DNA of 64,000 bases from Beroe ovata (Eukaryota > Ctenophora > Nuda > Beroida > Beroidae), in contig CAMPET010000044.1 of NCBI GenBank assembly GCA_946803715.1, positions 258,134 to 322,133 of the forward strand. Direction: 5' to 3'. The position numbers and the translations under genes are program-made. The notes under the pieces are model-generated. The model was given only the letters and a program-made list of their open reading frames with translations. It did not search any database and had not been told where the DNA came from. Below, piece after piece: positions 24,902-36,640 of the stretch (the stretch's first letter is position 1; each line of letters begins with the position of its first letter).

Positions 24902-25144
24902 ATGCTTTCACTTCACGGCTTCTGGACAGTCCTGCTCTACCTTGGATTCCTGGGTAATTGAAGGCGGTAAATGTTTAGTGTATCGCGAGGCTCTACTTAT
25001 AATCCTTCAATATTATAGTTGTGATTCTTGTCATTTTTCAGGGATCATATGGGTACCACGATGTCATATTGTCCCTAAGAACATAAGACTGTGGCCGACA
25101 TATTGGCTTTACAGCACATTTACAGACTCTCTCCTTGTCATGAA
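24902..25144 (+). pseudogene. Second copy of the first two exons of the membrane RING gene
   Basis: Exons 24902-24953 and 25042-25144 encode the same 51 residues as 26120-26171 plus 26263-26365 ([18 protein letters not shown], then [10 protein letters not shown]...), with silent differences only. No third exon follows before the second copy. They are either the allelic copy of the 5' end of the gene below or a duplicated alternative first-exon set. Confidence 0.6.
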
Positions 25145-26119
25145 GTGAGTTATCCAAAGTAAAATTTCAAGCTGCATATTATGCATTAGTACATGTAGCA
25201 TCCCGATTAATTTGTTTAAACGTAGTACAAGAGTAAATAGTGTTGATCAATGAGTATGATCAATGATGTATCACAAGCTTTACGATGCCTTACTGCCATT
25301 TCCTATATCCTTATGGAGAACAGAAGCGTTTTGACCACCCAGTCGCAAGATAAACAGCTGGAAGACATATGGCTTTAATAGCTGGAAAACATATGACTAT
25401 AATTATAGTCAAAAACAATTGAAATTGTTTGGGTTTCGCAGCCACATTGTACCTCTCCTGAAATAAAGNGCCAGGATAAACCCTTCCAAAGTATCCAAAG
25501 TATCCAAAAGTATATTTTTACAGCACAATACAACAATGAATATTAATATCATTTATTTCCTCCCCAATTCCATGAAAAGATGCTTCTATGTTGTGCTGAG
25601 CCTTCTATGTTGTTTGATCAACCATCAATCCTGCAGTATCCAGAATTTTGTCATCCATGTCAAAATCAGCACTGTAAGGTAGAATTGCTTCCATAGTGAA
25701 TCATGTGAAAACTTGTTTGAGTAATAGTCAATCTATAGCATATTTATCTCTTCTCATGCTTTGATGATAGCATAGTTGACTATGGAGTGTTCCTGGTCTA
25801 GTTTAGCAGGAATGTTGAGGACAGTATTGTCTGGTAGGGGCTGCATATTTTTTGTCTTTAAAATGTTAAAATCATTTTGAAAATCCCTCATAGATTCTAG
25901 CTGACCATTTTCCAATTATGTGACTCAATAACAACGGCTTAGCAAGGAAACAAACCTGATTACTTTTTGAGAGGTTTGAGACACCATCTATGCAAAACTT
26001 CATATTCAATTATACATTATTTATGCTGTCAAATTAACCCTCATTGACTTCACAGGTAATTTGGAGTGATGAGAATGATCAGGTTCAGGTAATAATAAGC
26101 AACTGAAAGTTTCATCAGG

Positions 26120-29100
26120 ATGCTTTCACTTCACGGCTTCTGGACAGTCCTGCTCTACCTTGGATTCCTGGGTAATTGATATAAGGCGGTAAATGTTAAG
26201 TATGTCGTGGGATCTACTTATAATCCTTCAATATTATTGTTGTGATTCTTGTCATTTTTCAGGGATCATATGGGTACCACGATGTCATATTGTCCCTAAA
26301 AATATAAGACTGTGGCCGACATATTGGCTTTACAGCACTTTTACAGACTCTCTCCTAGTTATGAAGTGAGTTATCCAAAGTACAATTTCAAGCTACATAT
26401 TATGCATTAGTAAGTGTAGCATCCTGATTAATATGTTTAAACGTAGTACAAGAGTAAATAGTGTTGATAAATGAGTATGATCAATGATGTATCACAAGCT
26501 TTACAATGCCTTACTGCTATTTCCTATATCCTTATGGAGAACAGAAGCGATTTGACCACCCAATCGCAAGATAAACAGCTGGAAGACATATGGCTATAAT
26601 AGCTGGAAAACATATGGCTATAATATGTTCGAATAATAAGGTTCAAACTACATAATGTCGTCCTAGTTACTGGATCAATATTTAATAGCCCGGTATACAC
26701 TCTGTGTATAATTGACGCCGTATTCTCAGTATGTAAAGATAAATACCTTGTAGGTTTGATGGTACAGTAGTGCTCCGCACTTGTGTTTGTGTACTGTTTG
26801 TGTACTGTGTGTGTGTGCGAGTGTGTGTGTGTGTTCATGTGTGTGTGTGTGTGTTTGTGTGTGTTTGTGAGAGAGTGTGTGTACGTTTCTGTCAGCTGTC
26901 TGTCCATTTGTGTGTCTGTATGTGTGTGTGTNNNNNNNNNNNNNNNNNNNNNNNNNNNNNNNNNNNNNNNNNNNNNNNNNNNNNNNNNNNNNNNNNNNNN
27001 NNNNNNNNNNNNNNNNNNNNNNNNNNNNNNNNNNNNNNNNNNNNNNNNNNNNNNNNNNNNNNNNNNNNNNNNNNNNNNNNNNNNNNNNNNNNNNNNNNNN
27101 NNNNNNNNNNNNNNNNNNNNNNNNNNNNNNNNNNNNNNNNNNNNNNNNNNNNNNNNNNNNNNNNNNNNNNNNNNNNNNNNNNNNNNNNNNNNNNNNNNNN
27201 NNNNNNNNNNNNNNNNNNNNNNNNNNNNNNNNNNNNNNNNNNNNNNNNNNNNNNNNNNNNNNNNNNNNNNNNNNNNNNNNNNNNNNNNNNNNNNNNNNNN
27301 NNNNNNNNNNNNNNNNNNNNNNNNNNNNNNNNNNNNNNNNNNNNNNNNNNNNNNNNNNNNNNNNNNNNGTGTGTGTCTGTGTGTGTCTGTGTGTGTGTCT
27401 GTGTGTCTGTTTGTGTCTGTGTGTGTGTCTGTATTGCGTCATGATCGATGCAAACTTCCTCTCGATTACTGATTGGCTCAAAATCACAATCAAATTGATA
27501 AATTGAGATAGGTTATTGTGTAGTATAAATCAACCTGATATTAAACTTTTTGCGATTAACTATTTCCGGGACAGGACTCTCATCCATTCCTCTCCAAAGG
27601 AGGCTTTTGATTAGTTAAGTACCTTTTGATCAACTCCAGTATCTCACTTTCAAATATTACGGGTCTCATGATAAGAATCATACCTATCATTTTCCAAGGT
27701 GTGTCTATGTGTGTCATGGGAGTGTATGTGACTGCTAATCAGATCACATGAGGATATTTATAGTTGTGTTGTTGACAAACGTTGCTCACGTCACAATTGT
27801 CGAATTCCATAGACTTCACGTATGCCGCGGCCACTTTTTATTATATTCATTATCGCGTCCCACGCGCGCTGTGCGCGCGTGCTTACTCGTACCGTACGTT
27901 TTCGTACCGTACGCGCGCCCATCTAAAGCATAGCTCATATCATGCATGATGCACGTACTCACTTACCAATGCACGCAAGTATAATTATTCCTGCATCTTG
28001 GAAGAGTTGCAATCCATGATGCACGTAATAATTTCGAGAAGTTTCCTGAATATTTATCTGCTATTCTCGAGGAATTAAACAATGCACATTTATTACAGGC
28101 CGCAAGTACAACCGATTACTGAGAGATATGACGTGACGAACTACACACTGAACATTGATCACCGCAATCACGACTGCTTTACGTGTCATATCACGTTACA
28201 GCCCAAGCAATGTTTCCTCAGACTCACTGACGCCATCTTCCCTCTCTGCGAGTTCACAAAACCAAGTTACTCAGTCCAAACTATCGAGAAATACCCGTGC
28301 TATGGAACTGTTGCTATGGAACAAGCACCCCATAGCAACAGGATGGTGTGTGGTGTTAAGGACGAAGCAACTCAACTATTGACACCTCTGAACACTGCTG
28401 GATGTTCAACGTGCTCCATCTGCAACAAGAAACTTGTCCATAATTCATCTACCCGGCTTTCTACCCGTGAACCAAGATTTTCAATCAGTGTTTCGAATCG
28501 AGAGAACACCGCGGTCATCTTGCATTGTCTGCACAAACTTTCCCGTCTCAAGCTATCGGATCAGGAGGAGTTTTGTGACGGAATCCAGGACTACGTCTCC
28601 ATTTACAAAGAGGATGGTGTCACGGTTTTCAGTGGCTGTAAGAATCTATGTGGTGAAGCTGTGAACGCAGTTCACAGGGAGCTATACTCACTTGAGGTTG
28701 GGGTGTGGTTAACCTGTGTTGCAGGTGTGGTGGTCTGTTCTGTTGGCGTGGCGTGGTGTGCATCGCAGTGTTACTCAGTGTGCTCCGAGCTGGCAATCTT
28801 TAATATCGCATGGTGAGAACCATTCCATTTTCCTGATGTTTGAAAGGACCATAATATGTTGTTAACATTGTAGAGCATTTGGACGTTGTCGTTTATCAAT
28901 CATGTGCACTTTAGGGACTCCTGTGAAAATGAGCGATTTAGACAGCTGTATTGACGGATTGATCTGTACAGGACTATAAAAAATACCGATAGGACTATAA
29001 AAGTACAGATACAAATTCCAACATTATTCAGGAATGAGAGGCTTGTCTGTCCCATTTGTATGGAGAAACTCCGACCCCTATCCAGAATGCGAACACTCCA

Positions 29101-30272
29101 GTGCGGACACACGTTTTGCGGGAGATGTCTGCATCGGTGGCTCCGGGTGTTTGGACACGTGACATGTCCCATGTGTCGACAACCCGTAGACGGGCACGTG
29201 CAGCGTCTCTCCACAACAGATCTCTCGCCGACCGTCATTCCACCTCCTACGCAGCTCATGATTTCTCCGCAATCGGTACACAAATTGACAGGATTAGCTT
29301 TGGAGTATGAATATATCCCATACTATGAATATATCACATAGTATGAATATATCCCATAATATAACCAATAACAACCAAAATAATAATGATAACACCATTA
29401 TCATTGTGCAGAAAATGATAATATCATTATCAATTATCATTGATTATCATTGATTATCATTGTGCGTTTTTGCAAAACCCGCCGAATGACGCACGTTCAG
29501 ACACGATAACAATATTATCCAGTGGATCATATTCCAGGAGGCAGGAGGCGATGCTGCTGAGAGAATGAATAGCGATCAGAGTCTGACCAACTCCTCATCA
29601 CTTGTCCAGTCAATCTACAATATCGGGAGAAATGTGGTATCGGGATGGTCCGTACACCACACTACCAGACGAAGCGAATTGTAGGTGGTATAATTATAGT
29701 TCGTCATAGGTGTTACCGAAGTGAGGATACTGTATGATTTTCATTTTTTATATGTCCACAGGCAAGAATCGGAGCATGAAATATCACCGTTGCTAAGTGA
29801 TGGTGGCCCAGTTTTAACAGAGATGTTAGAACCCTCCAATCATATTTTCAACGACCACTCTACACTCCTTTTCTACCCTATATTTCCTTCAACTTCAAGT
29901 CCATCTACAACATCCCAAATAGTTCGTATATATCATCAATGAAATTCAAAAAACACACCCCAATGATTTTATCCGTAAATGATTGTTGAATTTCAGGTGT
30001 TGCCGTATTCCAGCACCTCCCTCGCCTCACCTCCCTGTCCCTCCTCTCCTGCCTACGTTATTACGGGCAACATCTGTCACACACACGTGACATGCTCATG
30101 TCACACGGCAAGTTCTGATTACATGCCCCCCTTCGGTGACCACACTACAAGCAGCCTGGACTTTTCCCACAGCGACACTGAGATACTTGGCCCTAGCCTG
30201 CAAGACCGGATTGCAAGGAAACTTAACAGAATCAAAAATAGGAGACTTCGAAACCGACGTGAGTTTCTGTAA
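26120..30272 (+). CDS. Receptor-like single-pass membrane RING protein (unrecognised family)
   Basis: Seven exons joined by phase: 26120-26171, 26263-26365, 28099-28812, 29032-29275, 29538-29680, 29762-29921, 29997-30272; 1,692 nt, 563 aa. Residues 1-18 ([18 protein letters not shown]) are a signal peptide. Residues 19-253 are a Cys-rich ectodomain with several CxxC/Cx4C pairs ([19 protein letters not shown]). Residues 254-275 ([20 protein letters not shown]) form one membrane helix. A C3HC4 RING begins about 20 residues later, at 296 ([25 protein letters not shown]), and a Ser/Thr-rich tail ends in a basic stretch ([15 protein letters not shown]). The layout predicts an E3 ligase whose RING is cytosolic and whose ectodomain senses something outside. 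I know no family with this ectodomain. An in-phase optional exon 28876-28947 is possible. Exon 2 to 3 crosses the N gap, so an extra exon could be missing. Confidence 0.6.
26800..27431. repeat. (GT)n microsatellite with 437-bp sequencing gap
   Basis: GT-rich array before and after Ns 26932-27368, in intron 2 of the membrane RING gene. The long ORFs through it consist of X residues and CV/HT repeats and are not coding. Confidence 0.95.
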
Positions 30273-30499
30273 CCGTTACGGCCCTGAGCGTAAGTTTTCG
30301 TGACGGTTCGTAGCATGGGGGAAGTGATATTGTGAAACAGGCATTCTGTGTCATGTGTCACAAAACTTGTTTTCACTATCATGATCCTCCAATAAAGCAA
30401 CATTTTATCGTGTCGTTTATCTTCAAAGTTATTTTATAACTAGAGCTAGAACCGAGTAAACAAAAAATAAGTACAGATAAATGAAAAAATGCCCAAAAT

Positions 30500-30662
30500 T
30501 GTGGCACTGAAATGTAAATAAGGTCGCTGAAAATGAAATGTAAAACAAAATCTGGGCACTGAAATGTAAATGCTTAAATGGGGTCACTGAAATGTAAATC
30601 AAAATGGGGCACTGAAATGTTTATGAGGTCACTGTAATGTTGAAGAGGTCACTGAAATGTGA
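30500..30662. repeat. Degenerate 17-30 bp tandem repeat
   Basis: Repeats of ggcactgaaatgtaaat and ggtcactgaaatgt variants between two converging genes (membrane RING protein and ATP-grasp enzyme). Confidence 0.8.
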
Positions 30663-30691
30663 TTGGGCCACGTGCTGAAGTTTGTTCATCG

Positions 30692-31786
30692 TCAAACATC
30701 AAATTCAATGCTTGATGAGTTGATGCACTCATCACTCATTCTCGCTCGAGCCTTTTCGACCCCTAACTCAAAAAGTTCATTTGTGGAGATCCCAACATTC
30801 CGAGCAAGTTTGTTTATCAGTCCCAACTCACTGAAGCTGTTGAAAAGGTTCACTTCCAAGATGTGAACTTTTCTATTCTCGTCTTTTCTCATGTCAAATA
30901 TCGCCCAATCCCTGAGCTCCAACAACTTGAACGCCTTGAAAACCACGTTCCTAACACTCTCTACTGTTTCAGTTTCCTCTCTTATGTCGATAAAGTGACA
31001 GTTTCCTTCATTCACAAGCACTTGATACTTATCAGGGTCGCTTGTCTGCTTTTTGATTCTTCTGGTCTTCATCTTTGAATGTCTGATGTTGTCTTCGTCG
31101 ACGTGGTACTGCAGAATTCCCAGAAGTGTGAGACCGCCATATTTATCTTCAATAACTGCTGTCCTAAGCTCTCTTCCACACAAAAACTTCTCCACCACCA
31201 CTCGATCACCAGCATCTAGAGCATGATTGATCGCCCTCACCAGAGAAATCTTGTCGTCACATTTAGTCACTCCTAGTGAATCCTCAATGTCAGGAATTTT
31301 CACAACAGCCGGCAGCTGTACATCAATGTCCCTGTTCTCGGCAGTAACAATCAGCCCAGGGGACATATAACACCCGATCTTTTCTCTGGTCAGAGACTTG
31401 TCATTGGTGATCCGCATCATTTCCACTGTAGGTCCCATGAAAACACAAGGGGCCGCCATATGCTCAAATATCTGCTTGTATTCTGTCCCCGTGCGAAACC
31501 CAAACGCTTGCATCAGCATAACATGAGGTCTTACTGATTTCAGCACATTTTGGAGATGGTTCAGGGGGAATTTCTCTGTTTTTTCCAGAGTGGCGTCCGA
31601 GAGGTCGAGTGGTTGTGAAAACTTTTCTCCTGGGTAGCACATTATGTACCTAAAAGTGTACTTCCCCAGCTCGTCCTCCCTAACCGATCTTGTGAAGGTG
31701 AGACTCAATTCGACCAGGAATTCGCTGTCCAATGACCCTACAAAAGTGAGAACTTCTTTCTTATCCATTCCTGTTGAGGTACGCAT
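30692..31786 (-). CDS. D-alanine-D-alanine-ligase-like ATP-grasp enzyme
   Basis: Uninterrupted ORF of 364 codons. The fold is ATP-grasp of the Ddl family: NDKSLTREKIG (ATP-grasp entry, DKxxT), LPAVVKIPDIEDSLGVTK (ATP-loop strand), VVVEKFLCGREL (adenine-binding E-K-x and GRE), WAIFDMRKDENRKVHILEVN (metal-binding Asp, Glu, Asn). Known members ligate D-Ala to D-Ala, D-Ser or D-lactate in bacterial cell walls; MysD relatives build mycosporine-like amino acids. Two changes suggest altered chemistry: the glycine-rich GGSSxG loop is IEDSLG, and the EVNTxPGxT substrate loop is EVNLFNSFS. The ATG at 31766-31768 (MDKKEVLTF) lies just behind ctcaacag, so the N-terminus may be shorter or spliced to an upstream exon; a possible one (MMSHPPFGVIIFDD, near 31845-31895, with perfect gtaagt donor) is seen. 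Origin by transfer from bacteria is plausible, unproven. Confidence 0.8.
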   Translation of the reverse strand: MRTSTGMDKKEVLTFVGSLDSEFLVELSLTFTRSVREDELGKYTFRYIMCYPGEKFSQPLDLSDATLEKTEKFPLNHLQNVLKSVRPHVMLMQAFGFRTGTEYKQIFEHMAAPCVFMGPTVEMMRITNDKSLTREKIGCYMSPGLIVTAENRDIDVQLPAVVKIPDIEDSLGVTKCDDKISLVRAINHALDAGDRVVVEKFLCGRELRTAVIEDKYGGLTLLGILQYHVDEDNIRHSKMKTRRIKKQTSDPDKYQVLVNEGNCHFIDIREETETVESVRNVVFKAFKLLELRDWAIFDMRKDENRKVHILEVNLFNSFSELGLINKLARNVGISTNELFELGVEKARARMSDECINSSSIEFDV

Positions 31787-31984
31787 ATCATATTATTATT
31801 GTATACGTGAAAAACGTGAAATATTACATTCATCAATTGGACTTACGACTGCGATATCGTCAAAAATAATAACTCCAAATGGAGGATGGCTCATCATTTT
31901 GCTGTGCGAACATTGGAATGAGGAAAGACGACAATATTTGTTCTAAAGTTGCAATTGTGATAGTGTGCTCCATGTGGCCATCAT

Positions 31985-32140
31985 GAGTAGACTTAATTCA
32001 GATTATTCTAATAAACTAGAATAATCTGGATAAAGTCTTGAGTAGCTTATAATCCTGAATCCAGATTATTCTAATAAACTAGAATAATCTGGATAAAGTC
32101 TTGAGTAGCTTATAATCCTGAATCCAGATTATTCTAATAA
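31985..32140. repeat. 63-bp tandem repeat with internal palindrome
   Basis: The unit agattattctaataaactagaataatct...cttataatcctgaatcc is present twice and a third time in part. Each unit contains the palindrome attattctaataaactagaataat. Confidence 0.85.
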
Positions 32141-32281
32141 ATATGGACTGCATATGGACTGCATAAATATGGACTGCATGAATATGGAATGCTTATCATG
32201 TAACTCATGAGCATGTCTCAGCCGTTGAAATGTTGAAATGTAGCGGTAACAGTAGCTTGCTTTCCAATCGTCACATAGCAT

Positions 32282-32379
32282 TGTTACATCACACCTATTC
32301 GGTGCGTATTGCCCAAATTTCACTCGGCTTCGCCTCGAGAAATATGGCCAAATACGCACCTCATAGGTGTGATGTAACA
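32282..32379. repeat. Inverted repeat, tgttacatcacacct arms
   Basis: tgttacatcacacctattcggtgcgtatt at the left is matched by aatacgcacctcataggtgtgatgtaaca on the right; the loop includes cactcggcttcgcctcgag. Small MITE-like palindrome. Confidence 0.8.
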
Positions 32380-32394
32380 GTATATTATGCACCG

Positions 32395-32623
32395 GGGGAC
32401 GGACGCTAGGTCGGTGGACGCTAGGTCGGCGGCAGCAGACCAGGGTGGACGCTAGGTCGGGAGACTCCCACAGGGTGGACGCTAGGTCGGGAGACTGCAA
32501 CACTCCCACAGGGTGGACGCTAGGTCGGGAGATTCAAATGTTTCCTCACGCTGATTAGGCAACATACATACAGTATGTATGTTGCCTAATCAGCACAAGG
32601 AAACATTTGAATCTCCCGACCTA
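32395..32623. repeat. ggtggacgctaggtcggga tandem repeat running into a 103-bp palindrome
   Basis: Four to five copies of gtggacgctaggtcgggaga (32400-32535), the last continuing into a near-perfect palindrome at 32521-32623. Its arms, taggtcgggagattcaaatg...ggcaacatacatac and the inverse, meet at about 32572 with almost no loop. Confidence 0.85.
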
Positions 32624-33730
32624 TGCACCTGCTAGCAAAATCCCTATCGGCTATCAATGGGAGTGGCTGGAGCCTGGTTCACTATTACAGTAGTACTAGT
32701 GGCACGTGTCCATGGCAACGCGCAATTCTACTTAAAATCAGCACGTGCAACGCTACAACACACTCAACTTCGTGACGTACAAGCGGACAAACCAACAATA
32801 AAATTATAATATAGATATTCCAGACGGATATTAGAGTGGAATAAGAAGCTTGCAAAATAGAACATATCTATTGAACATAACCGCAACTACAGGCTGGAGC
32901 TGTCCTGGTGATTTGGGTCTATCATATCTATTTGGGTCTATCATATCTGCTAAACATGAAATTGCGCCCGTGACCTGCTTGCTGACGCTTTCCTTCACTT
33001 CCCTGGGATTCATCCCCATCGAGCAGATACATTTATAGTTATAAAGTTGAAGACTCAATTACTCTGTCAATTTCACTTGTTGACGATTGCACGCGTAGAG
33101 TACCGCACGTGTGATAAAAGGTGCGCATGCTTATGTTTCGTTTCGTTTATTCTCAGTCTTGATGGTGATCAACTTGATGATCAGTTGCGCGCAGTGTCCA
33201 ATGTCCATGGAGCTATTACAGTGTTCACCTAAATTTTACAATTCTCCTCCGTCTTTGGAAAAATATCTTGAAAAATATCTTAAAATCTCGATTTTCTGGC
33301 GACCGCAGTGATTTTACTTTTAGATTTTCTCATCTCTGCTATCCTCTCTCCAATTTGAAATTACCTTCTTGTAAAACAAAAAAGGCGATTGGGGAGGGAA
33401 AAAATTATTTTGACTTTGAGATCACGATATCACAAAAATAATGGAGAGAAAAATATGGGGGAGAAAATATAGGAGTGAAAAGTATGGGATAGCAAAATAT
33501 GGGATATAATTAGAAAAATATGGGAGGGATAAATTCAATTTATGGTGTGGATCACGATTTTCATATTCTCGTATCAACATATATGTGTCACGGGTTGAAT
33601 TAGTGAATATGCGTGATCTTATCACATTGATAGTTGACCACGTCCCACAATCCCTGGGCATTCCGTGACAACGGACTGCATGGAGCCCCGCGGCAATGAT
33701 CAAGTATATCCATAGTCATTCTGTGATCTG

Positions 33731-33833
33731 TACTAGTAAAACATTGAAAACTAGTAAAACTAGTAAAACTAGTAAAACTAGTAAAGCTAGTAAAACTAGT
33801 AAAGCTAGTAAAACTAGTAAAACTAGTAAAACA
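33731..33833. repeat. 10-bp tandem repeat (aaaactagta)
   Basis: About nine copies of aaaactagta / aagctagta between two copies of acattgaaaa. Microsatellite-like, no coding content. Confidence 0.9.
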
Positions 33834-35599
33834 TTGAAAAGATGCATTCCACGCTATTTCTATTAGTAAGGACGATATCCTGGATTTTTGGACCCATCTG
33901 GGAAAAAATTCCTTACAGCAGTTTTTGCACGAATCGACTCGACTTAGTATATAGATTCACCAAAAAAATTTTTCAGACCCAATTCTTTGGGGAAAACTCA
34001 TGGCTGCCAGTGTAAAGCTGCCATGATTATCTCACGATATTTTTTCACAGTTTGATCGAGGATGAAGTTAGGTGCGAATACTTACCTCAGGAGCCACTTG
34101 GAGCAGCATTAAATTGCCGGGCAAGGAGAACAATTCGAATTGAGCAACTGAAGGATACCTGCCCTTTACCCAATACTATGCCAACGTTGATAGCAAAATG
34201 AGATAATGTACTCGGAAGAAACTCTGGAGTCGCCTCAGGATAAATGCTCCATCAATTGAGCTGCCGCCAAGCTGTTGGGACACGGCTGACGGCATGGGAA
34301 AATGATGTGGCAATGGTTCTCCTCCATGTCCCATTCCTTGGTCCAATATTCGAGGATGATCAGCACATCCTTTGCGATCCAGTTTAAGACTAAGGGAGAT
34401 GGTACAAGGCCTTCTTAAGCTGATCAGTGACTCAATTGACAGGCAAGCTTGACTGGTCCTTCTGTCTGTTTGAAGCCTCAGGGCAATATTGAAAGACTGT
34501 GTCCGTGGAGACCAGACACTACCAACCAACATCAGTATAGGAGCGGCTATTTCCACTCTGGAAGATCATGATTTCACCCTCCAGTATAGGAAAGCTTCTA
34601 TGCTTCAGCATGACTGCCACCCGGTCCACCAAGGCTATCTACTAAGAGTAAGACTAAGACAGCACATCCTCGCAACATACCCAAAATTCCGTCCTGGGAA
34701 ACTGCTCAAGTGCTTTGATAGTTGTTTTATAGGTAGTATGGTCCTTTCCATCCCCTTAACCTCTCATCCCTCCTCTTGTAGTCTTTTAGAGGTAGATTAG
34801 AGGGATATTAAGAGGAAGATTTCAGCTTTCCCAACGATGCATTTCCGAACAAACATACGATTGTTTTATTGATAATTTCGTAATGTTTATGACATAACTC
34901 CCAAATCGATGGTCTAAAGCTTCCAAAACCTTGTTTAATCGATTTCTCTTGTCAAAAAACGTGGTAATATGTGGAATATGATAACCACTCAAATTGAAAA
35001 TCGAAGTTTTGTGACACACGTGTCCGTAACTCCTCAACCGATAGCCTATGGCCTCCAAAACCTAGTTAAATCGATTCCTCGTGCAAAAAACATGGGTATA
35101 GAGTATAATGACCCCATAATTATGAATTGATATGAAAAACAAAATTTTGCGATGAAATTCCCACGCTTGAAAAAGAGCGTGGCCAGTGGCCACCCTGAGT
35201 TTTCCACTAGGAATTGGGTCTGGAAAATGTTTTTGGTGAATATATATACTTAGTCGAGCCGATTCATGCAAAAAAACTGATGTAAGGAATTTTCCCCGAT
35301 GGATTGGATGTCTCCCTAACTATATATAATACTTGAAACCCGTCAATTGAACTTGCGCACTAAACATTGGACACGAAAACAGGAAAAACAACAGCAACAC
35401 ATAACATATTAGCATAGTTCACCATATAATTAACTTATGTGTGAAACGTAATATAGCAGCAATACAGTAGCAAGTATAAATCAGATGAGAAGTGAATGAT
35501 ATGATGGATGGAAGCAAAACGTTTTGTTATATGAAACTGACACTATACTACCACATATTACCTGGTATTCTATAACTTGACGTGTATTGGACGTTAGTT

Positions 35600-35950
35600 A
35601 AGAATTATGTCTAACAACTAACAATCATTTCCGAGTCATATCAGGTCAAAAAACCCGCGTCACGTTTTTGTTACTCTTCTCGCGCGTTCCATACACACGA
35701 CATTATTTGGGTGTGGCTGAAGGCTGGACTTGACCCTAAATGTACCCTAGTAACGCCTAAACATGATATCTAACGACTAACAATCATTTCTGCCTCATAT
35801 CAGGTCACAAACCCCACGTCACGTTTTTGTTACACTTCTCGCGCGTTCCATACAGACGAAATTATTTGGGTGTGGCTGAAGGCTGGAATTGCCCCTAAAG
35901 TTATCCTAGTAACCCCTAGACAGTCTATGCGACGATTAACATTCAATGCC
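35600..35950. repeat. 160-bp tandem repeat, two full copies and part of a third
   Basis: Blocks starting at 35611, 35771 and 35929 share ctaacnactaacaatcattt, gtcacgtttttgtta, ctcgcgcgttccataca and ttatttgggtgtggctgaaggctgga. No ORF of note. Confidence 0.85.
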
Positions 35951-36562
35951 AAGTCATATTGGACACCCAACCCCACGCTATGGTCTGTTGAACCACAAGT
36001 CACGGTACCGTGAATTTTGTCACACTTTAGCTATGAGTATAATCAAACTATTCATCTCCATGTCCAAGCATAACTGTTGCACGGGATTTCCGATGGTTGG
36101 AAATGTTTCTATGAATGTGGTCACCTTGTACATCCCTCCATGTGATTCGATAACTTTTGCGAACAAGGTAGCAAATCAAACCAGATTCCCCAGACACATA
36201 AGGCCTTATAATACCTTCTGGCTGTTTTCGTAATTCGTGCTCGCCCTCACTGCGTTCGGGCATTATCCGTATCGCACTTATCCCTCACGCCAGAAGGTAT
36301 TATTTGATGATTATAATCTCACACTCACATCAACCAGTCTTCTGACACGGGCCTCTTAATTTCTCGGTCCCCTGCAAGTTCTCAGTTGGATGTTTCTGTT
36401 TCTTGGTGGACGGTGGTATTCTCAATTCTGGCTAAACATAGTATAATGTGGAAAAATTGACATCACGTACGTACGTGACGCGCGCGCATGGAGTACCTAA
36501 ATTTGCGGCGCGGCTTGTTACAACACAAGTCACGAAAAACATCTCCTCATTATATGATTGTG

Positions 36563-36640
36563 TTGTAGGACCTCACCCTACCCTTGCTGTCGGGGCGGAT
36601 TGAAAATCGCGCACACCGACGGTAGGGTAAAATCCTACAA
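36563..36640. mobile_element. TTGTAGG-family MITE, haplotype copy 1
   Basis: From ttgtaggacctcaccctacc to ggtagggtaaaatcctacaa, 78 bp, interior ggcggattgaaaatcgcgca. Flanked by atgattgtg on the left and, after 6 extra bases, atgattgtg on the right. The matching place in copy 2 (about 37171-37185) reads atgattgtgtgac without an insertion. Confidence 0.85.

Larger units (their letters stand above)
24182..26624. repeat. About 1.2-kb direct duplication around a single N
   Basis: 24182-25402 and 25508-26624 align along their full length with scattered substitutions and small indels; a lone N (25469) lies between them. Both copies contain the same two-exon signal-peptide unit. Copy 1 carries a 112-bp insertion (24261-24372) missing from copy 2. 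Best read as two haplotypes placed in tandem by the assembler, though a real recent duplication is not excluded. Confidence 0.8.

Noticed and set aside
26726-27506. Long ORFs through the GT array and N gap
   Set aside because: They consist of unknown residues and dinucleotide-repeat translations.
28876-28947. Extra exon in the membrane RING gene
   Set aside because: 72 nt and in phase, but both splice sites are weak and skipping it gives a direct in-phase join with a short spacing from helix to RING. Kept only as an option.
33731-33833. CRISPR-like array
   Set aside because: Ten-bp contiguous repeat without unique spacers; a plain microsatellite in a eukaryotic genome.
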